Source of the DNA: Cupriavidus numazuensis
Lineage (GTDB): Bacteria > Pseudomonadota > Gammaproteobacteria > Burkholderiales > Burkholderiaceae
Reading direction: 5' to 3'
DNA: 64,000 nucleotides
NCBI RefSeq assembly: GCF_905397435.1
Contig: NZ_CAJPVI010000028.1
Coordinates: forward strand, 1 to 64,000
The position numbers and the translations under genes are program-made. Under the pieces are notes generated by a model. That model was given only the letters and a program-made list of their open reading frames with translations, made no database searches and was not told where the DNA came from. Of this stretch, positions 40,754-48,914 are shown one piece after another (position 1 is the stretch's first letter; each line of letters opens with the position of its first letter).

Positions 40754-42970
40754 TCATGAAGAGTGTTCAAAGAGGTCGGGTTGCTCGCTGACAGCCTTGA
40801 TGCGTAAGCCTTTGCGCCGTCCCTGGCAGACCAGGACGGCATCGAGTTCGCCGCGCTTTACACGCTGCAACACAGTTTGGCGGGACACGCCGAGCAGCTT
40901 GGTTGCTTCCTGCATGACGACGTAGCCATCGGGGCTGTGCGCGACGAATTGTTGTCGCAGCGCATCGGTGATGCGGATGCGCCAGGGCGCACCGGGCGTG
41001 GTCTGTTCGCCGGCGATGAAGCCGTCGTTGACCCAGCGGTGTAGCGTGGACGGCGCGGTACCCAGCATGCGCGCGGCCTGACGGATGCTGAGCAACTCGC
41101 CGTCAGGAAGTTCCGTGGGGCGCTCGAAACAAGGGATGTGCCAATGGCGCCGCAAGTTGCCCACCAGGTTCTGGTTAAAGCGCAGACCGCGCGCTGTTAC
41201 CCGGCCCTGTGCGTTGAGGATGCCGGCGATGGTGGCATCGGGATAGTGCTCGGCCAGACGGCGGACCAGGGCAATCGTGTCTTCGTCGGTGCGAATGGTC
41301 GCGGGTCGCGAGCGCGGCAACGCGACCTCGCAATCGGTAAGCTTGCCGCCGCGCCAACGCAGCTTCAGATGCGCCCGGTATTGTTCGCGATGGACGGTAA
41401 TACTCACTTCCTCAAGCAGCGTGCGCAGCAATTGCTTCCTGTCGCGCAGTGTGAGGGTCGGCGCGTCCCACAACCGTTTGAGGTCTTTACCGATAGCAAG
41501 CAGACTCTTGCGCTGTTCAGCGCTCAGCGTGCATGGACGAAGGTGTTCACGCCGAGCAAGTTCTGCCTGAGCCTGTTCGAGCTCACGCAACTGCTGCTCC
41601 CACTGCGTTTCGAGACCTCGTGCCACCAGGCGGTTCTCGGGGTCGACGGCGTGGTACCGCCGTTCGGCGCGCTGTGCCTCGTAGTGGGCCCGTTCAACGT
41701 TTAGTCGCCACTGTGCAAGCGCCGCGTCGTGATCGGCCTCGAGGCGTTCGGCCGCACGCACGGCTGCTGCGATGCCGGCCGGCTCCACCGCTTGCAAGAA
41801 GGCCTGCGCAACGGCGGCATCGATTTGCAGACCCCCAACATTGAGGCAGAAGACGCCGCGGCCATTCTCGATCCCTTTGTTGGAGCAATGGTACCCGGGC
41901 GTCTGATTGGTTCCGCGATAGTGCGTCTTGAGTCGCCGGCCGCAGTGACCACAGCAGGCCAGGCCTTGCAGCAAGGCGGCTCCCTCTCTCACGGCGCCTC
42001 CGGCCTGATGAGGCCGGGGCTTGGTATTGGCCCCCAGGCGCAGTTGATTGGCTTCATAGGTCATCCAATCGAGATATCCCTCGTGGTGGTCCCGGATGAG
42101 CACGGCCCATTGCGACTGGGGCAGCCGGCGCAATCGGGTCTTGAGCGCGCCATGCTCATCGACGTAGCGCTCCTGCCGGGTCTTGCCGTAGCAGTAGGCG
42201 CCAGCATAAACGGGATTGGTGAGGACATTGTAGATGGCGGTATAGGTCGGGGCGATCCAGCGGATCTGCGCGGTGTGGTTGAGCTGCAGCGGAAACGGTA
42301 GATTCTCGGCGCGGAACCACAGCCAGACGCGGCGAGCAGAGCCGAATTCGCTAAAACGTTCGAACACGGCGCGCAGCGCACCGACAACGGCTTCGTCCGG
42401 ATGCAGTCTGACTTCGCCGTCTGCCTCGCCCCACACCAGTCCGGTGGGCAGGCCGCGGCGCAACTCGCCCCGGGCAGCCTTGTTGCGGATGCCGCCGTCC
42501 AGACGCGCGCGCAAGATGTGCAGTTCGGCCTCGCTCATGGTGCCCTTCAGACCGAGCAACAGGCGGTCGTTGAACAGCGCCGGGTTATACACGCCGTCGG
42601 CATCGCCGATGAGCGTATCGGTCATGCTGCACAGGTCCAGCAGCCGGTACCAGTCGGAATTGTTGCGCGCCAGGCGGGAGACCTCCAGTCCGAGAATGAT
42701 GCCGACGTGCCCGAGCGCGACTTCGGCGGTCATGCGGGCGAACCCGCCACGGTTCGCGGCGCCGGCGCCCGAGAGGCCCAGATCCTCGTCGATCACGCTG
42801 ACCTGCTGCGCGGACCAACCGAGGGCGGTGGCCCGTTGAGCGAGCGCGTACTTACGCTGCGTCGATTCCCGATTGTGCTCGACCTGGCTGGCGCTGGACT
42901 GACGGATGTAGACGAAGGCGGTGCGTTGCAAATGGCTGGGGCCGATCTTGTTGGTGGTGTCAGTCATCAT
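40754..42970 (-). CDS. Large serine recombinase with C-terminal HTH domains
   Basis: This 738-residue recombinase would cut and rejoin DNA through Ser25, in the motif YIRQS. The resolvase catalytic domain spans about residues 15-165 (LEVSRLARNNSDWYRLLDLC, the usual SRLxR arginines). A recombinase domain follows, with ITNP-like YNVLTNPVYAGAYCYGK. A zinc ribbon (CCGHCGRRLKTHYRG, then CSNKG and FCLNV) lies near 340-385, then a coiled coil (about 400-490). Unusually, the C-terminus adds two excisionase/MerR-like HTH units, LLSIRQAARMLGTAPSTLHR and VVMQEATKLLGVSRQTVLQR. It is the main gene of the inserted element; its ATG overlaps the stop of the small upstream gene. Confidence 0.9.
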   Translation of the reverse strand: MMTDTTNKIGPSHLQRTAFVYIRQSSASQVEHNRESTQRKYALAQRATALGWSAQQVSVIDEDLGLSGAGAANRGGFARMTAEVALGHVGIILGLEVSRLARNNSDWYRLLDLCSMTDTLIGDADGVYNPALFNDRLLLGLKGTMSEAELHILRARLDGGIRNKAARGELRRGLPTGLVWGEADGEVRLHPDEAVVGALRAVFERFSEFGSARRVWLWFRAENLPFPLQLNHTAQIRWIAPTYTAIYNVLTNPVYAGAYCYGKTRQERYVDEHGALKTRLRRLPQSQWAVLIRDHHEGYLDWMTYEANQLRLGANTKPRPHQAGGAVREGAALLQGLACCGHCGRRLKTHYRGTNQTPGYHCSNKGIENGRGVFCLNVGGLQIDAAVAQAFLQAVEPAGIAAAVRAAERLEADHDAALAQWRLNVERAHYEAQRAERRYHAVDPENRLVARGLETQWEQQLRELEQAQAELARREHLRPCTLSAEQRKSLLAIGKDLKRLWDAPTLTLRDRKQLLRTLLEEVSITVHREQYRAHLKLRWRGGKLTDCEVALPRSRPATIRTDEDTIALVRRLAEHYPDATIAGILNAQGRVTARGLRFNQNLVGNLRRHWHIPCFERPTELPDGELLSIRQAARMLGTAPSTLHRWVNDGFIAGEQTTPGAPWRIRITDALRQQFVAHSPDGYVVMQEATKLLGVSRQTVLQRVKRGELDAVLVCQGRRKGLRIKAVSEQPDLFEHSS

Positions 42971-43124
42971 TGTTCTCCCGTGGCAGCCGGTTGTTGTGGG
43001 TCACGAGCTTCGCAATCGCCTGAGCGAGACCGTTGATTACCGCCTCTTGTGTCGTTGGATCGAGTTGTTCCCACAGGCTGTCGTCGCCGGACGGCAGATC
43101 CGCAAGGGGTAGGTTCAGTTGCAT
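42960..43124 (-). CDS. 54-residue protein coupled to the serine recombinase
   Basis: A short gene with a good GGAGAGCG ribosome binding site starts MQLNLPLADLPSGDD and ends in the first codons of the recombinase, overlapping it by 11 bases. The product is acidic at the start, with a predicted helix in the middle (LDPTTQEAVINGLAQAIAKL). No family is recognised. The coupling suggests a partner or regulator of the recombinase, perhaps a directionality factor; this is inference. It shares its whole length with another open frame. Confidence 0.55.
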   Translation of the reverse strand: MQLNLPLADLPSGDDSLWEQLDPTTQEAVINGLAQAIAKLVTHNNRLPRENNDD

Positions 43125-43395
43125 CGTCGCTCTCCTGTTCCGTCTGGCGCAGCAAAGCGTCAATGATGAGGCGAGCGTGGAGCAGGTCGGCAATCGAGCC
43201 CAGCGCGTCGGATGTTGGGGCGCCGGTACCTGTGGGAACGCTGCCGGAGGCGGCAGCGAAATCGGTCCAGTCGGCGGGAATCAGCCCACGTGATTGGTCG
43301 GGAAGCGTCAGCAGAAGGTGCAATCGGCCGGCCCGTTGCTGTCGGCTGAGGACCTGGAGGCGCCGGCCCTCGAACGGGTGGCCGGATCGTGTGAT
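42967..43395 (-). CDS. DUF5372-like small protein of the recombinase element, start unclear
   Basis: A minus-strand frame encodes VITRSGHPFEGRRLQVLSRQ, then LHLLLTLPDQSRGLIPADWT and the helix ALGSIADLLHARLIIDALLR. The HPFxGRRLQVL and LIPADWTD pieces resemble the DUF5372 proteins that often accompany such recombinases; this is recalled, not searched. No ATG lies before the similar region: the first ATG is at 43323 and cuts it short. The frame continues through the whole 54-residue gene in a different phase, so the true end may be ill-defined. Expression is plausible but not shown. Confidence 0.45.
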   Translation of the reverse strand: MTRSGHPFEGRRLQVLSRQQRAGRLHLLLTLPDQSRGLIPADWTDFAAASGSVPTGTGAPTSDALGSIADLLHARLIIDALLRQTEQESDDATEPTPCGSAVRRRQPVGTTRSNDTRGGNQRSRSGDCEARDPQQPAATGEQ

Positions 43396-43444
43396 GACAA
43401 CAGATTCAGGAACGTGGTGGAGAGGGGTAGTCTGTGGTGGTTTC

Positions 43445-44285
43445 CTTCGACCGGGTCAACCACGACATCCTGATGTCGCGGGTGGCACGGCAGGTGAAGG
43501 ACGCGGAGGTGCTCAAACTGATCCGGCGGTATCTGGAAGCGGGGCTAATGCGTGGCGGGGCGGTTGAAGCAAGGAGGCAGGGCACGCCGCAAGGCGGGCC
43601 GCTATCACCATTGCTGTCGAACATCCTGCTGACGGATTGGGACCGTGAACTGGAGAAGCGGGGGCTGGCGTTCTGTCGCTACGCGGACGACTGCAATATC
43701 TACGTCCGAAGCAAGGTGGCGGGACAACAGTTGTTGGCACGTATGACGGCGTTCCTCGCGGAACGGTTGAAACTGCAAGTCAACGATGGCAAGAGTACAT
43801 GCGCACGCCCGTGGGCGCGCAAGTTCCTGGGTTATAGCGTGACAGCACATCGTCAGGCGAAGCTGCGTATTGCGCCGGAAAGCCTGCAAAGGCTGATGGG
43901 GCGAATCAAGGAACTGATGCGTCAGGGACGCGGGAGGAGCCTGACTCACACGATTGCAGTGCTGAATCCAGTGCTGCGCGGGTGGATGGGTTACTTCCAG
44001 CACACGCAGAGCAAGAGGCCACTGGAGGATCTGGATGGGTGGGTGCGACGGCGGCTTCGGTGTCTTCTATGGCGCCAAGCCCGCAGTCGTACTGCCCGGA
44101 CGACGATGCTGCGTCGACAGGGACTGGAGGAGAGGCGCGCCTGGCACTCGGCCCGCAATGGGCAAGGCCCATGGTGGAATGCCGGAGCGAGCCATATGGG
44201 CGCCGCCTTCCCGAAACGCTACTTCGACGCCTTGGGGCTGATCTCGCTGCTGGACACTCAGCGGCGCTTGCAGTCTCGTTCGTGA
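43445..44285 (+). pseudogene. ltrA: Group II intron reverse transcriptase/maturase, 3' half
   Basis: The frame resumes at FDRVNHDILMSRVARQVKDA. It has the RT block GTPQGGPLSPLLSNILLTDW and the catalytic YADD (codons 43680-43691, in FCRYADDCNIYVRS), then FLGYSV and the maturase X domain (LNPVLRGWMGYFQHT). A C-terminal region follows, ending at 44285. Without the first half it lacks a start codon of its own in the right place. The two halves join perfectly in sequence when the insert is removed, so disruption is recent. Confidence 0.88.
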
Positions 44286-44351
44286 ACCGCCGTATGCGGA
44301 ACCGCACGTACGGTGGTGTGAGAGGGCTGAGGGGGTGACCCCTCACCCTAC

Positions 44352-44990
44352 TCGATTTGGCCGCCGCAGGATGGCGCGGACGCTGCTTCGGCAGGCCAGA
44401 AGCCCCGACTAAGTGTCGGAAGACTGAGCGGTGGCCGTCAGATTGTCTTCTCGCGAGCGTTCAAAGTTCAGTCGAAGGGGCGCTGCGCGTGGCAGCGAAG
44501 TGTCGACCGCCGCGATCGGCCAGCGTCTGGCCCTAAGGAGTACCCTATGGTCAGAATGGCGATATGCCGTAATTGCGTTTGCAGCATAATCTTACTGTGT
44601 CACAAATGTGATAGATCAGCCGGACGTGCAACATGGGCAAATGCCAAGGCTGAGCATCAGGTGGAAGCTAAATTGATGGCGGAGTGTGGTGATTGAGTTA
44701 GTCACGTGTCGCTGCGCGCGCTGGGCTGCCACGGCGGATGTAATCTGCGGGAAGCGGAAGTATCTGGCATTCGAGGGAGTTTTTTTATTCCCTTCGGACT
44801 TGACCGCAACGAGTCGTTCGGCCATCAGGAAGCCATAGGGGCATTTTGGTTACGAACACCAGTTGTTCGATAAGCGCATCGGCAGGCGCAGTAGACAGGA
44901 AGTAATTGGTAAGCTCCGGCTCGCCATTTCGGCGCTCGAGCTGTTTAGTTCGGGACTTTTCGCCGCTTTGACGATCCTGGACGAAAAGGA
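44352..44990. other. No recognisable gene
   Basis: The 640 bases after the intron contain only short frames. A minus-strand frame of 69 codons (44616-44825) has no recognisable family. A short AT-rich hairpin around GGGAGTTTTTTTATTCCC occurs near 44777. I see nothing I can name. Confidence 0.4.
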
Positions 44991-45119
44991 GTTACACCGT
45001 CGCTGCACAACCGGATTTCTCCAGCACCACCGCCACCACCTTCCTCGACTGTCTGATGCACCGCTCCAAACTCCTCGAGTTCGAAGGTAAAGCTATCGCC
45101 TCAAGGAAGCGGTCACCTA
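44991..45119 (+). pseudogene. IS21-family IstB ATPase, C-terminal scrap
   Basis: The plus strand reads TTFLDCLMHRSKLLEFEGK and, after one missing base near 45090, SYRLKEAVT before a stop. This is the standard C-terminus of IstB helper ATPases (LDRLMHR-x-LLEFEGxSYRLKEA). The rest of the gene is gone. The bases that follow look like the IS end. Confidence 0.55.
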
Positions 45120-45560
45120 GCTTGTTGTATCAGAGAAAGCCGACTCATAATCAGCTCGCCTAGCCTGGGGGAATCTACCCGACCAAAAGTGGGGGAGTTT
45201 GAAGTGACCATCGGGGGCCAAATCAGCGGAGAATTGACCCGGTCCTCCACGTGACCTCGCGCATCTATGCCTCACGGCCCATACGACTCCTCGAAGATCA
45301 GGTTGCCCGGATGCATGAACCTTTGCGGTGCAGCGTTCCATTACATCGCTCGGGGGGAACATTTGTAGCTCGGCCCCGCAGGCCAATGCGACAGCGATGT
45401 CGTAAGGAGAACCGACGGACAGTGCTTGATTCAGCAGCGTGGCGAGGCGATCTTCCGTGCTTTCGTTTGATGTAACCGGACGCGATAGGAGTGCGCGCAC
45501 AGATGCCCGGATGTGATGGAGCAACTCAGTGGAACAGCTGCCTCGATGCATCGTTTTCAC
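45117..45560 (-). CDS. Hypothetical protein truncated by IS end
   Basis: The minus-strand frame starting at 45560 encodes about 100 native residues (TELLHHIRASVRALLSRPVT, then TLLNQALSVGSPYDIAVALA). It then runs through the IS end to a stop at 45117. The frame is also open upstream to the hydrolase stop, with the plausible coding text WPFDEPIEPDFIRSYSDQW, so the real start may be earlier than 45560. No family is recognised; the native part is mostly helical. The last 45 or so residues derive from the insertion, so this is a C-terminally altered gene. Confidence 0.35.
   Translation of the reverse strand: MKTMHRGSCSTELLHHIRASVRALLSRPVTSNESTEDRLATLLNQALSVGSPYDIAVALACGAELQMFPPSDVMERCTAKVHASGQPDLRGVVWAVRHRCARSRGGPGQFSADLAPDGHFKLPHFWSGRFPQARRADYESAFSDTTS
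45120..45245 (+). repeat. Probable IS21-family element end
   Basis: After the IstB scrap come repeated blocks (CCTGGGGGAATCTACC, GGGGGAGTTTGAAGTGACC) and GGGGCCAAATCAGCGGAGAA, ending near TTGACC. Such a tip fits IS21-family right ends from memory. It cuts into the reading frame of the adjacent minus-strand gene. Confidence 0.45.
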
Positions 45561-45718
45561 TCGTGGATTCCATTGGTCCGAATAACTCCGGATGAAGTCG
45601 GGCTCAATTGGCTCATCGAATGGCCATGAATATGTCTCGCTTTTGGTGAATTTGTGGCAGCAAGGACGATCGCGATCCCCTGTCTCGGCGTGGCATAGGC
45701 GCGGAATCAGAAACTTCC

Positions 45719-46564
45719 TTAGGTCTGTTCGACTCGCTTGCTGCCGAGCGGGGCAACCCGTGGCGGCGCGAGCAGTTGCTTGACCCAGTCACCAAGCGCA
45801 ATCGCTACAGCCTCCGGCTGCTCGGGGATCAGCGCGTGGCCTGCACCGTCCACATGTACAATGGTTAGGCGATTGCCCAGGGCATTCTTAAGGATATTTG
45901 AGAATTCTCTCGGTGCCACAGTGTCCTGAAGTGCCTGAACGTCCAATACTGGCGCAGAACCGGCCGCAAAGTAGTCATCCACCGGAGTCGCCCTCCAGGC
46001 CGAATCCTGGAGCGCTTTGAGTTCCGGATGCCATCCATGTAGCCAAATCTTCGGATCATTTCCAGGTGCAAAGAATGCCCTCCGAAGATGCTGCAGCCGT
46101 AATGATTGGGGTAGAGAGAGGTCGCCGCTCTGGTACACCGACGCTAGTACGTCTGGAGGAATGGTGCTTTGTCCATTTGGTGCCTTGCCTGCCGACGCTG
46201 CTAACAGTGCCACTCCGCGCACATACATGGGAAAGTCCGCTGCGGTGGTGCGTGCGATAAAGTTCCCAAGGGCGTGACCCGCAATGATGGCATCCGGTTC
46301 GCCTTCCTGCTGGATTACTGCGGCCACATCCTCGGCGAGATCATGCAGAGTCAAGTTCTCGGTCGGTCCTTGGCTCTGGCCAATGCCACGAGGATACGGA
46401 AGAATGACCTTCAACCCAGTGTCTGCCAACAACTCAGCGAGTCGCTCGAAATCACTCGGGCCTCGGCCTAGCGAAGGCAAAATGACAAGGGGGTATCCTT
46501 GCCCCTGCGTTAAATACTCAATAGAGCATAGACCGTAGGCCACAGTCTTGGATTGACAGAGCAT
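45719..46564 (-). CDS. Alpha/beta-fold hydrolase with Ala at the nucleophile position
   Basis: This 281-residue protein has the alpha/beta hydrolase fold. The oxyanion-side segment is VILPSLGRGPSDFERLAELL and the nucleophile elbow is AGHALGNFIAR, where the usual Ser of GxSxG is Ala98. The terminal catalytic His lies in VDGAGHALIPEQPEA, and DVQALQD may hold the acid. Losing the Ser rules out normal serine-ester chemistry; such members can be lyases or cofactor-free oxygenases, or may bind without catalysis. It is the last gene of the minus-strand catabolic unit, behind two Bug receptors. Confidence 0.85.
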   Translation of the reverse strand: MLCQSKTVAYGLCSIEYLTQGQGYPLVILPSLGRGPSDFERLAELLADTGLKVILPYPRGIGQSQGPTENLTLHDLAEDVAAVIQQEGEPDAIIAGHALGNFIARTTAADFPMYVRGVALLAASAGKAPNGQSTIPPDVLASVYQSGDLSLPQSLRLQHLRRAFFAPGNDPKIWLHGWHPELKALQDSAWRATPVDDYFAAGSAPVLDVQALQDTVAPREFSNILKNALGNRLTIVHVDGAGHALIPEQPEAVAIALGDWVKQLLAPPRVAPLGSKRVEQT

Positions 46565-46684
46565 TATTTGAGGGTTTTCTGGTATCGAACGAGGGGGCTT
46601 CTGGTATCGAAGCGGTCTGCAAAATCGTGCCCTCGTTTGCGAGGGCCAGTCGACACGCGCCGTGTCGGTATCGACTGATGCCAG

Positions 46685-47668
46685 CTAGTCAATCGGAAGA
46701 TTCATGTCTCGGATGACTTTTCCGTGTGCCTCCAACTGCGTGCGCAGCACATGCGCGGCAGCTTCTGGGGTGGACGGTCTGGGCTCGACATTGATCATGC
46801 GCATGCGCTTGATAACCAATGGGTCTTTGAGAGCCTCCGTCACCGCCAGGTTGATCTTCTGCACCACTGAAGTTGGCATGCGGGCAGGCCCCATAATGCC
46901 GAACCAGGACTGAATTGGAATTTCCGGAAAACCTGCTTCCGTCATGGTCTGCACGTTGGGGACCTCGGAATTGCGCTCCTTGGCGAGTAAAGCAAGGATT
47001 CTGAGCTTTCCGGCTTTGACCATTGGCAGGCCCGTTCCTAACGTCGCGATGATGGCGTCTGCATGGCCACCGACGATATCGTTCATTGCACTGGTCTCCC
47101 CCTTGTAAGGGACATGCGTCATATCAATGCCTGCCGCCTTGGTAATATGGGCGAAGGATAGCTGCCCAGTCAAATTTCCAGAGGCATAGTTCAGTTTTCC
47201 CGGATTGGCCTTGGCATAGGCAATGAACTCGCGCAGGGACTTGGCAGGCGTACGGGAGCTGACATAAACGGCGAATGTGGCCCTGCCAATATCAGAAATC
47301 GGCGTCAGATCCCGCAAGACATCGTAGGGCGGATTCTTCTTGAGATGCTGTCCAGCCGAAAGTGGACCGTTAGTGGCTACCAGTAGCGTATAGCCATCCG
47401 GCTTGGCTCGAACGACGTCCATCAATCCGATCACGCCATCTGCCCCTGCTTTGTTGTCGACGATTACTGACTGTCCTAGCCGGACAGTCAGCGCGTCCGC
47501 CAGCGTGCGCGCGACGATGTCCGTGCTCACACCTGCTGGAAACGGTGTGACGATCCGTATGGGCTTGTCGGGATAGTCGGCGGCAGTCACGCCAGAGACT
47601 GCCGCAGCAAGAAGAAGGCCACATAGCATGCGTCCCAGCCGAAATGGTACGTGCAAATCTGGTCTCAA
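46685..47668 (-). CDS. Bug-family periplasmic receptor 1 (tripartite tricarboxylate family)
   Basis: This 327-residue secreted receptor of the Bug/TctC family has a signal peptide (LGRMLCGLLLAAAVSGVTAA), then YPDKPIRIVTPFPAGVSTDI. That last segment includes the loop binding carboxylates. IVDNKAGADGVIGLMDVVRA and YKGETSAMNDIVGGHADAII are family marks. Bug proteins bind mono- and dicarboxylates, aromatic acids or amides in the periplasm. TctA/TctB permease genes are not in the window, as is common for Bug expansions in Burkholderiales. It is 45 bases behind a second Bug gene and 120 bases before the hydrolase. Confidence 0.92.
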   Translation of the reverse strand: MRPDLHVPFRLGRMLCGLLLAAAVSGVTAADYPDKPIRIVTPFPAGVSTDIVARTLADALTVRLGQSVIVDNKAGADGVIGLMDVVRAKPDGYTLLVATNGPLSAGQHLKKNPPYDVLRDLTPISDIGRATFAVYVSSRTPAKSLREFIAYAKANPGKLNYASGNLTGQLSFAHITKAAGIDMTHVPYKGETSAMNDIVGGHADAIIATLGTGLPMVKAGKLRILALLAKERNSEVPNVQTMTEAGFPEIPIQSWFGIMGPARMPTSVVQKINLAVTEALKDPLVIKRMRMINVEPRPSTPEAAAHVLRTQLEAHGKVIRDMNLPID

Positions 47669-47713
47669 GTTCGTGCCCCAAATATTCTAATAGAATGCCA
47701 AAGTTGGCACATG

Positions 47714-48703
47714 TCAGTCGATGGTAGCGCCGGATGTCGAGACCGCCTTTGCCCAACGAGCGACCTCGCTCTTGAAATACCGATTGGCTTCCGCGGGGGA
47801 ATTCGACCGAATATCGAGACCCTGTTTTACTAAGGCATCTCTCACATCCTGGGACTGCAAGGCAGCGACAAGCGCGACATTGAGCTTTTGCACAATGGCA
47901 GGCGGCGTCGCTGCCGGCACTGCCACCACGTGCCACGATTCGACTACGAAATTCTTGTACCCTGACTCCTGAAGTGTTGGGACGTCAGGGAGCAGTGGCG
48001 AACGTATTGCGCCGGTTTGCGCGAGTGCGCGCGCTTTGCCGGCCTCGACATAGGGGCGTGTCAGGAACAATGTGTCAAACATCGCGTCCACATGCCCGCT
48101 AATCAAATCGTTGACCGCTGGCGCACTACCTTTGTATGGCACGTGGTTCATCTTGATGCCGGCGTCGGCCAAGAACATAGCCGTGGCGAGATGCGCGGAT
48201 CCGCCCACCCCGGAGGAACCATAGCTCAGGGAGTTCGGCTTTGCCCGAGCAGCCAGGACGAGGGATTGAATGGTCTTGTAAGGTGATGAGGGAGGAACGA
48301 TCAACACCAGAGGGACGGCAGCAACGTTCCCCACCATCGTCAGATCCCTCACCGTATCAAAGGGAAGCTTCCTGACCAAGGAAGCGTTAATCGCCAGCGG
48401 GGTTGCAGTCCAGAGCAGGGTGTACCCGTCGGGAGCGCTATGAACAACATCATGCGTGCCAATCACCGTTCCCGCGCCACCCTTGTTATCTATGATCAGG
48501 GGCTGCCCAAGTTGGTCGCGCATTTTGCCGGTCACGATGCGAGCGACCTGGTCGGTCGTCCCGCCCGCCGGAAATGGAACAACGACGCGTATGGGTTTGG
48601 AGGGAAACTCCGTGGTCGCTGCTGACGCGGCGGCGCCTAGCGACAGCGCCAGACACAGCCCAATGGTCGTGCGAGCCGTGGTTTTTCTTGGCAAACAATT
48701 CAT
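47714..48703 (-). CDS. Bug-family periplasmic receptor 2
   Basis: This 329-residue Bug/TctC receptor has a signal peptide (TIGLCLALSLGAAASA), then FPSKPIRVVVPFPAGGTTDQ, IIDNKGGAGTVIGTHDVVHS and NHVPYKGSAPAVNDLISGHV. I chose the ATG at 48703, with a CGGAGAG site upstream; an earlier in-frame ATG would put extra polar residues before the leader. It diverges in sequence from receptor 1 well beyond recent duplication, so the two probably bind different ligands. It follows the enoyl-CoA hydratase by 211 bases and may have its own promoter. Confidence 0.92.
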   Translation of the reverse strand: MNCLPRKTTARTTIGLCLALSLGAAASAATTEFPSKPIRVVVPFPAGGTTDQVARIVTGKMRDQLGQPLIIDNKGGAGTVIGTHDVVHSAPDGYTLLWTATPLAINASLVRKLPFDTVRDLTMVGNVAAVPLVLIVPPSSPYKTIQSLVLAARAKPNSLSYGSSGVGGSAHLATAMFLADAGIKMNHVPYKGSAPAVNDLISGHVDAMFDTLFLTRPYVEAGKARALAQTGAIRSPLLPDVPTLQESGYKNFVVESWHVVAVPAATPPAIVQKLNVALVAALQSQDVRDALVKQGLDIRSNSPAEANRYFKSEVARWAKAVSTSGATID

Positions 48704-48914
48704 TGTTCTCTCCGCAAAAAATTGGGCGCCCTTCAGTACGTTGTGCAATCTAAGGGCTTATGATTGTGACGTCGACGTTGCAGTCGATGATGACGAGCAT
48801 ATGCCGAACGTCCGATACGCAACTTGTTCGGTTGCTTGGCTGCGCTCGCTAGTGTGTGCGTATGTTGGCGAGGGCACCGGGAACCACAGAAAGTCGCGGC
48901 AAGTTCCTTCCGGA

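Larger units (their letters stand above)
40727..43444. mobile_element. Serine-recombinase mobile element inserted in the intron RT gene
   Basis: About 2.72 kb of DNA splits the RT reading frame. The intact RT codons would read AAGTTCTTCGACCGG. The left side stops matching after TTCTT (40726) and the right side resumes at CTTCGACC (43445), so CTT appears on both sides. The insert carries a large serine recombinase and two short upstream frames, all on the minus strand. Obvious terminal inverted repeats are lacking. A 2-3 base shared core without long repeats is what site-specific serine integration produces. Confidence 0.8.
39758..44351 (+). mobile_element. Group II intron (class C-like), interrupted by another element
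   Basis: The 5' end reads GTGCGCCCGGCAGGGCGCAT, a typical bacterial group II intron start, followed by structured ribozyme DNA to about 40166. The intron's reverse transcriptase gene follows. Near 44284-44320 lies a domain V candidate (CCGTATGCGG and CCGCACGTACGG), then a domain VI stem ending CACCCTAC at about 44351. Insertion directly behind a terminator hairpin is the hallmark of class C introns. The element is about 1.9 kb without the 2.7-kb insert at 40727-43444. The 3' boundary is estimated to within a few bases. Confidence 0.85.

Noticed and set aside
42401..43036. Plus-strand frames antisense to the recombinase
   Set aside because: No ribosome binding sites or families; explained by the recombinase gene.
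40727..43444. Prophage integrated by the serine recombinase
   Set aside because: No phage genes accompany it; the element is only 2.7 kb.
39758..44351. Retron or diversity-generating retroelement
   Set aside because: The RT has LtrA/maturase features and lies between group II intron 5' and domain V/VI sequences; no msr/msd or template/variable repeat is seen.
45719..46564. Haloalkane dehalogenase
   Set aside because: Dehalogenases use Asp at the nucleophile position; here it is Ala, so that assignment is not supported.
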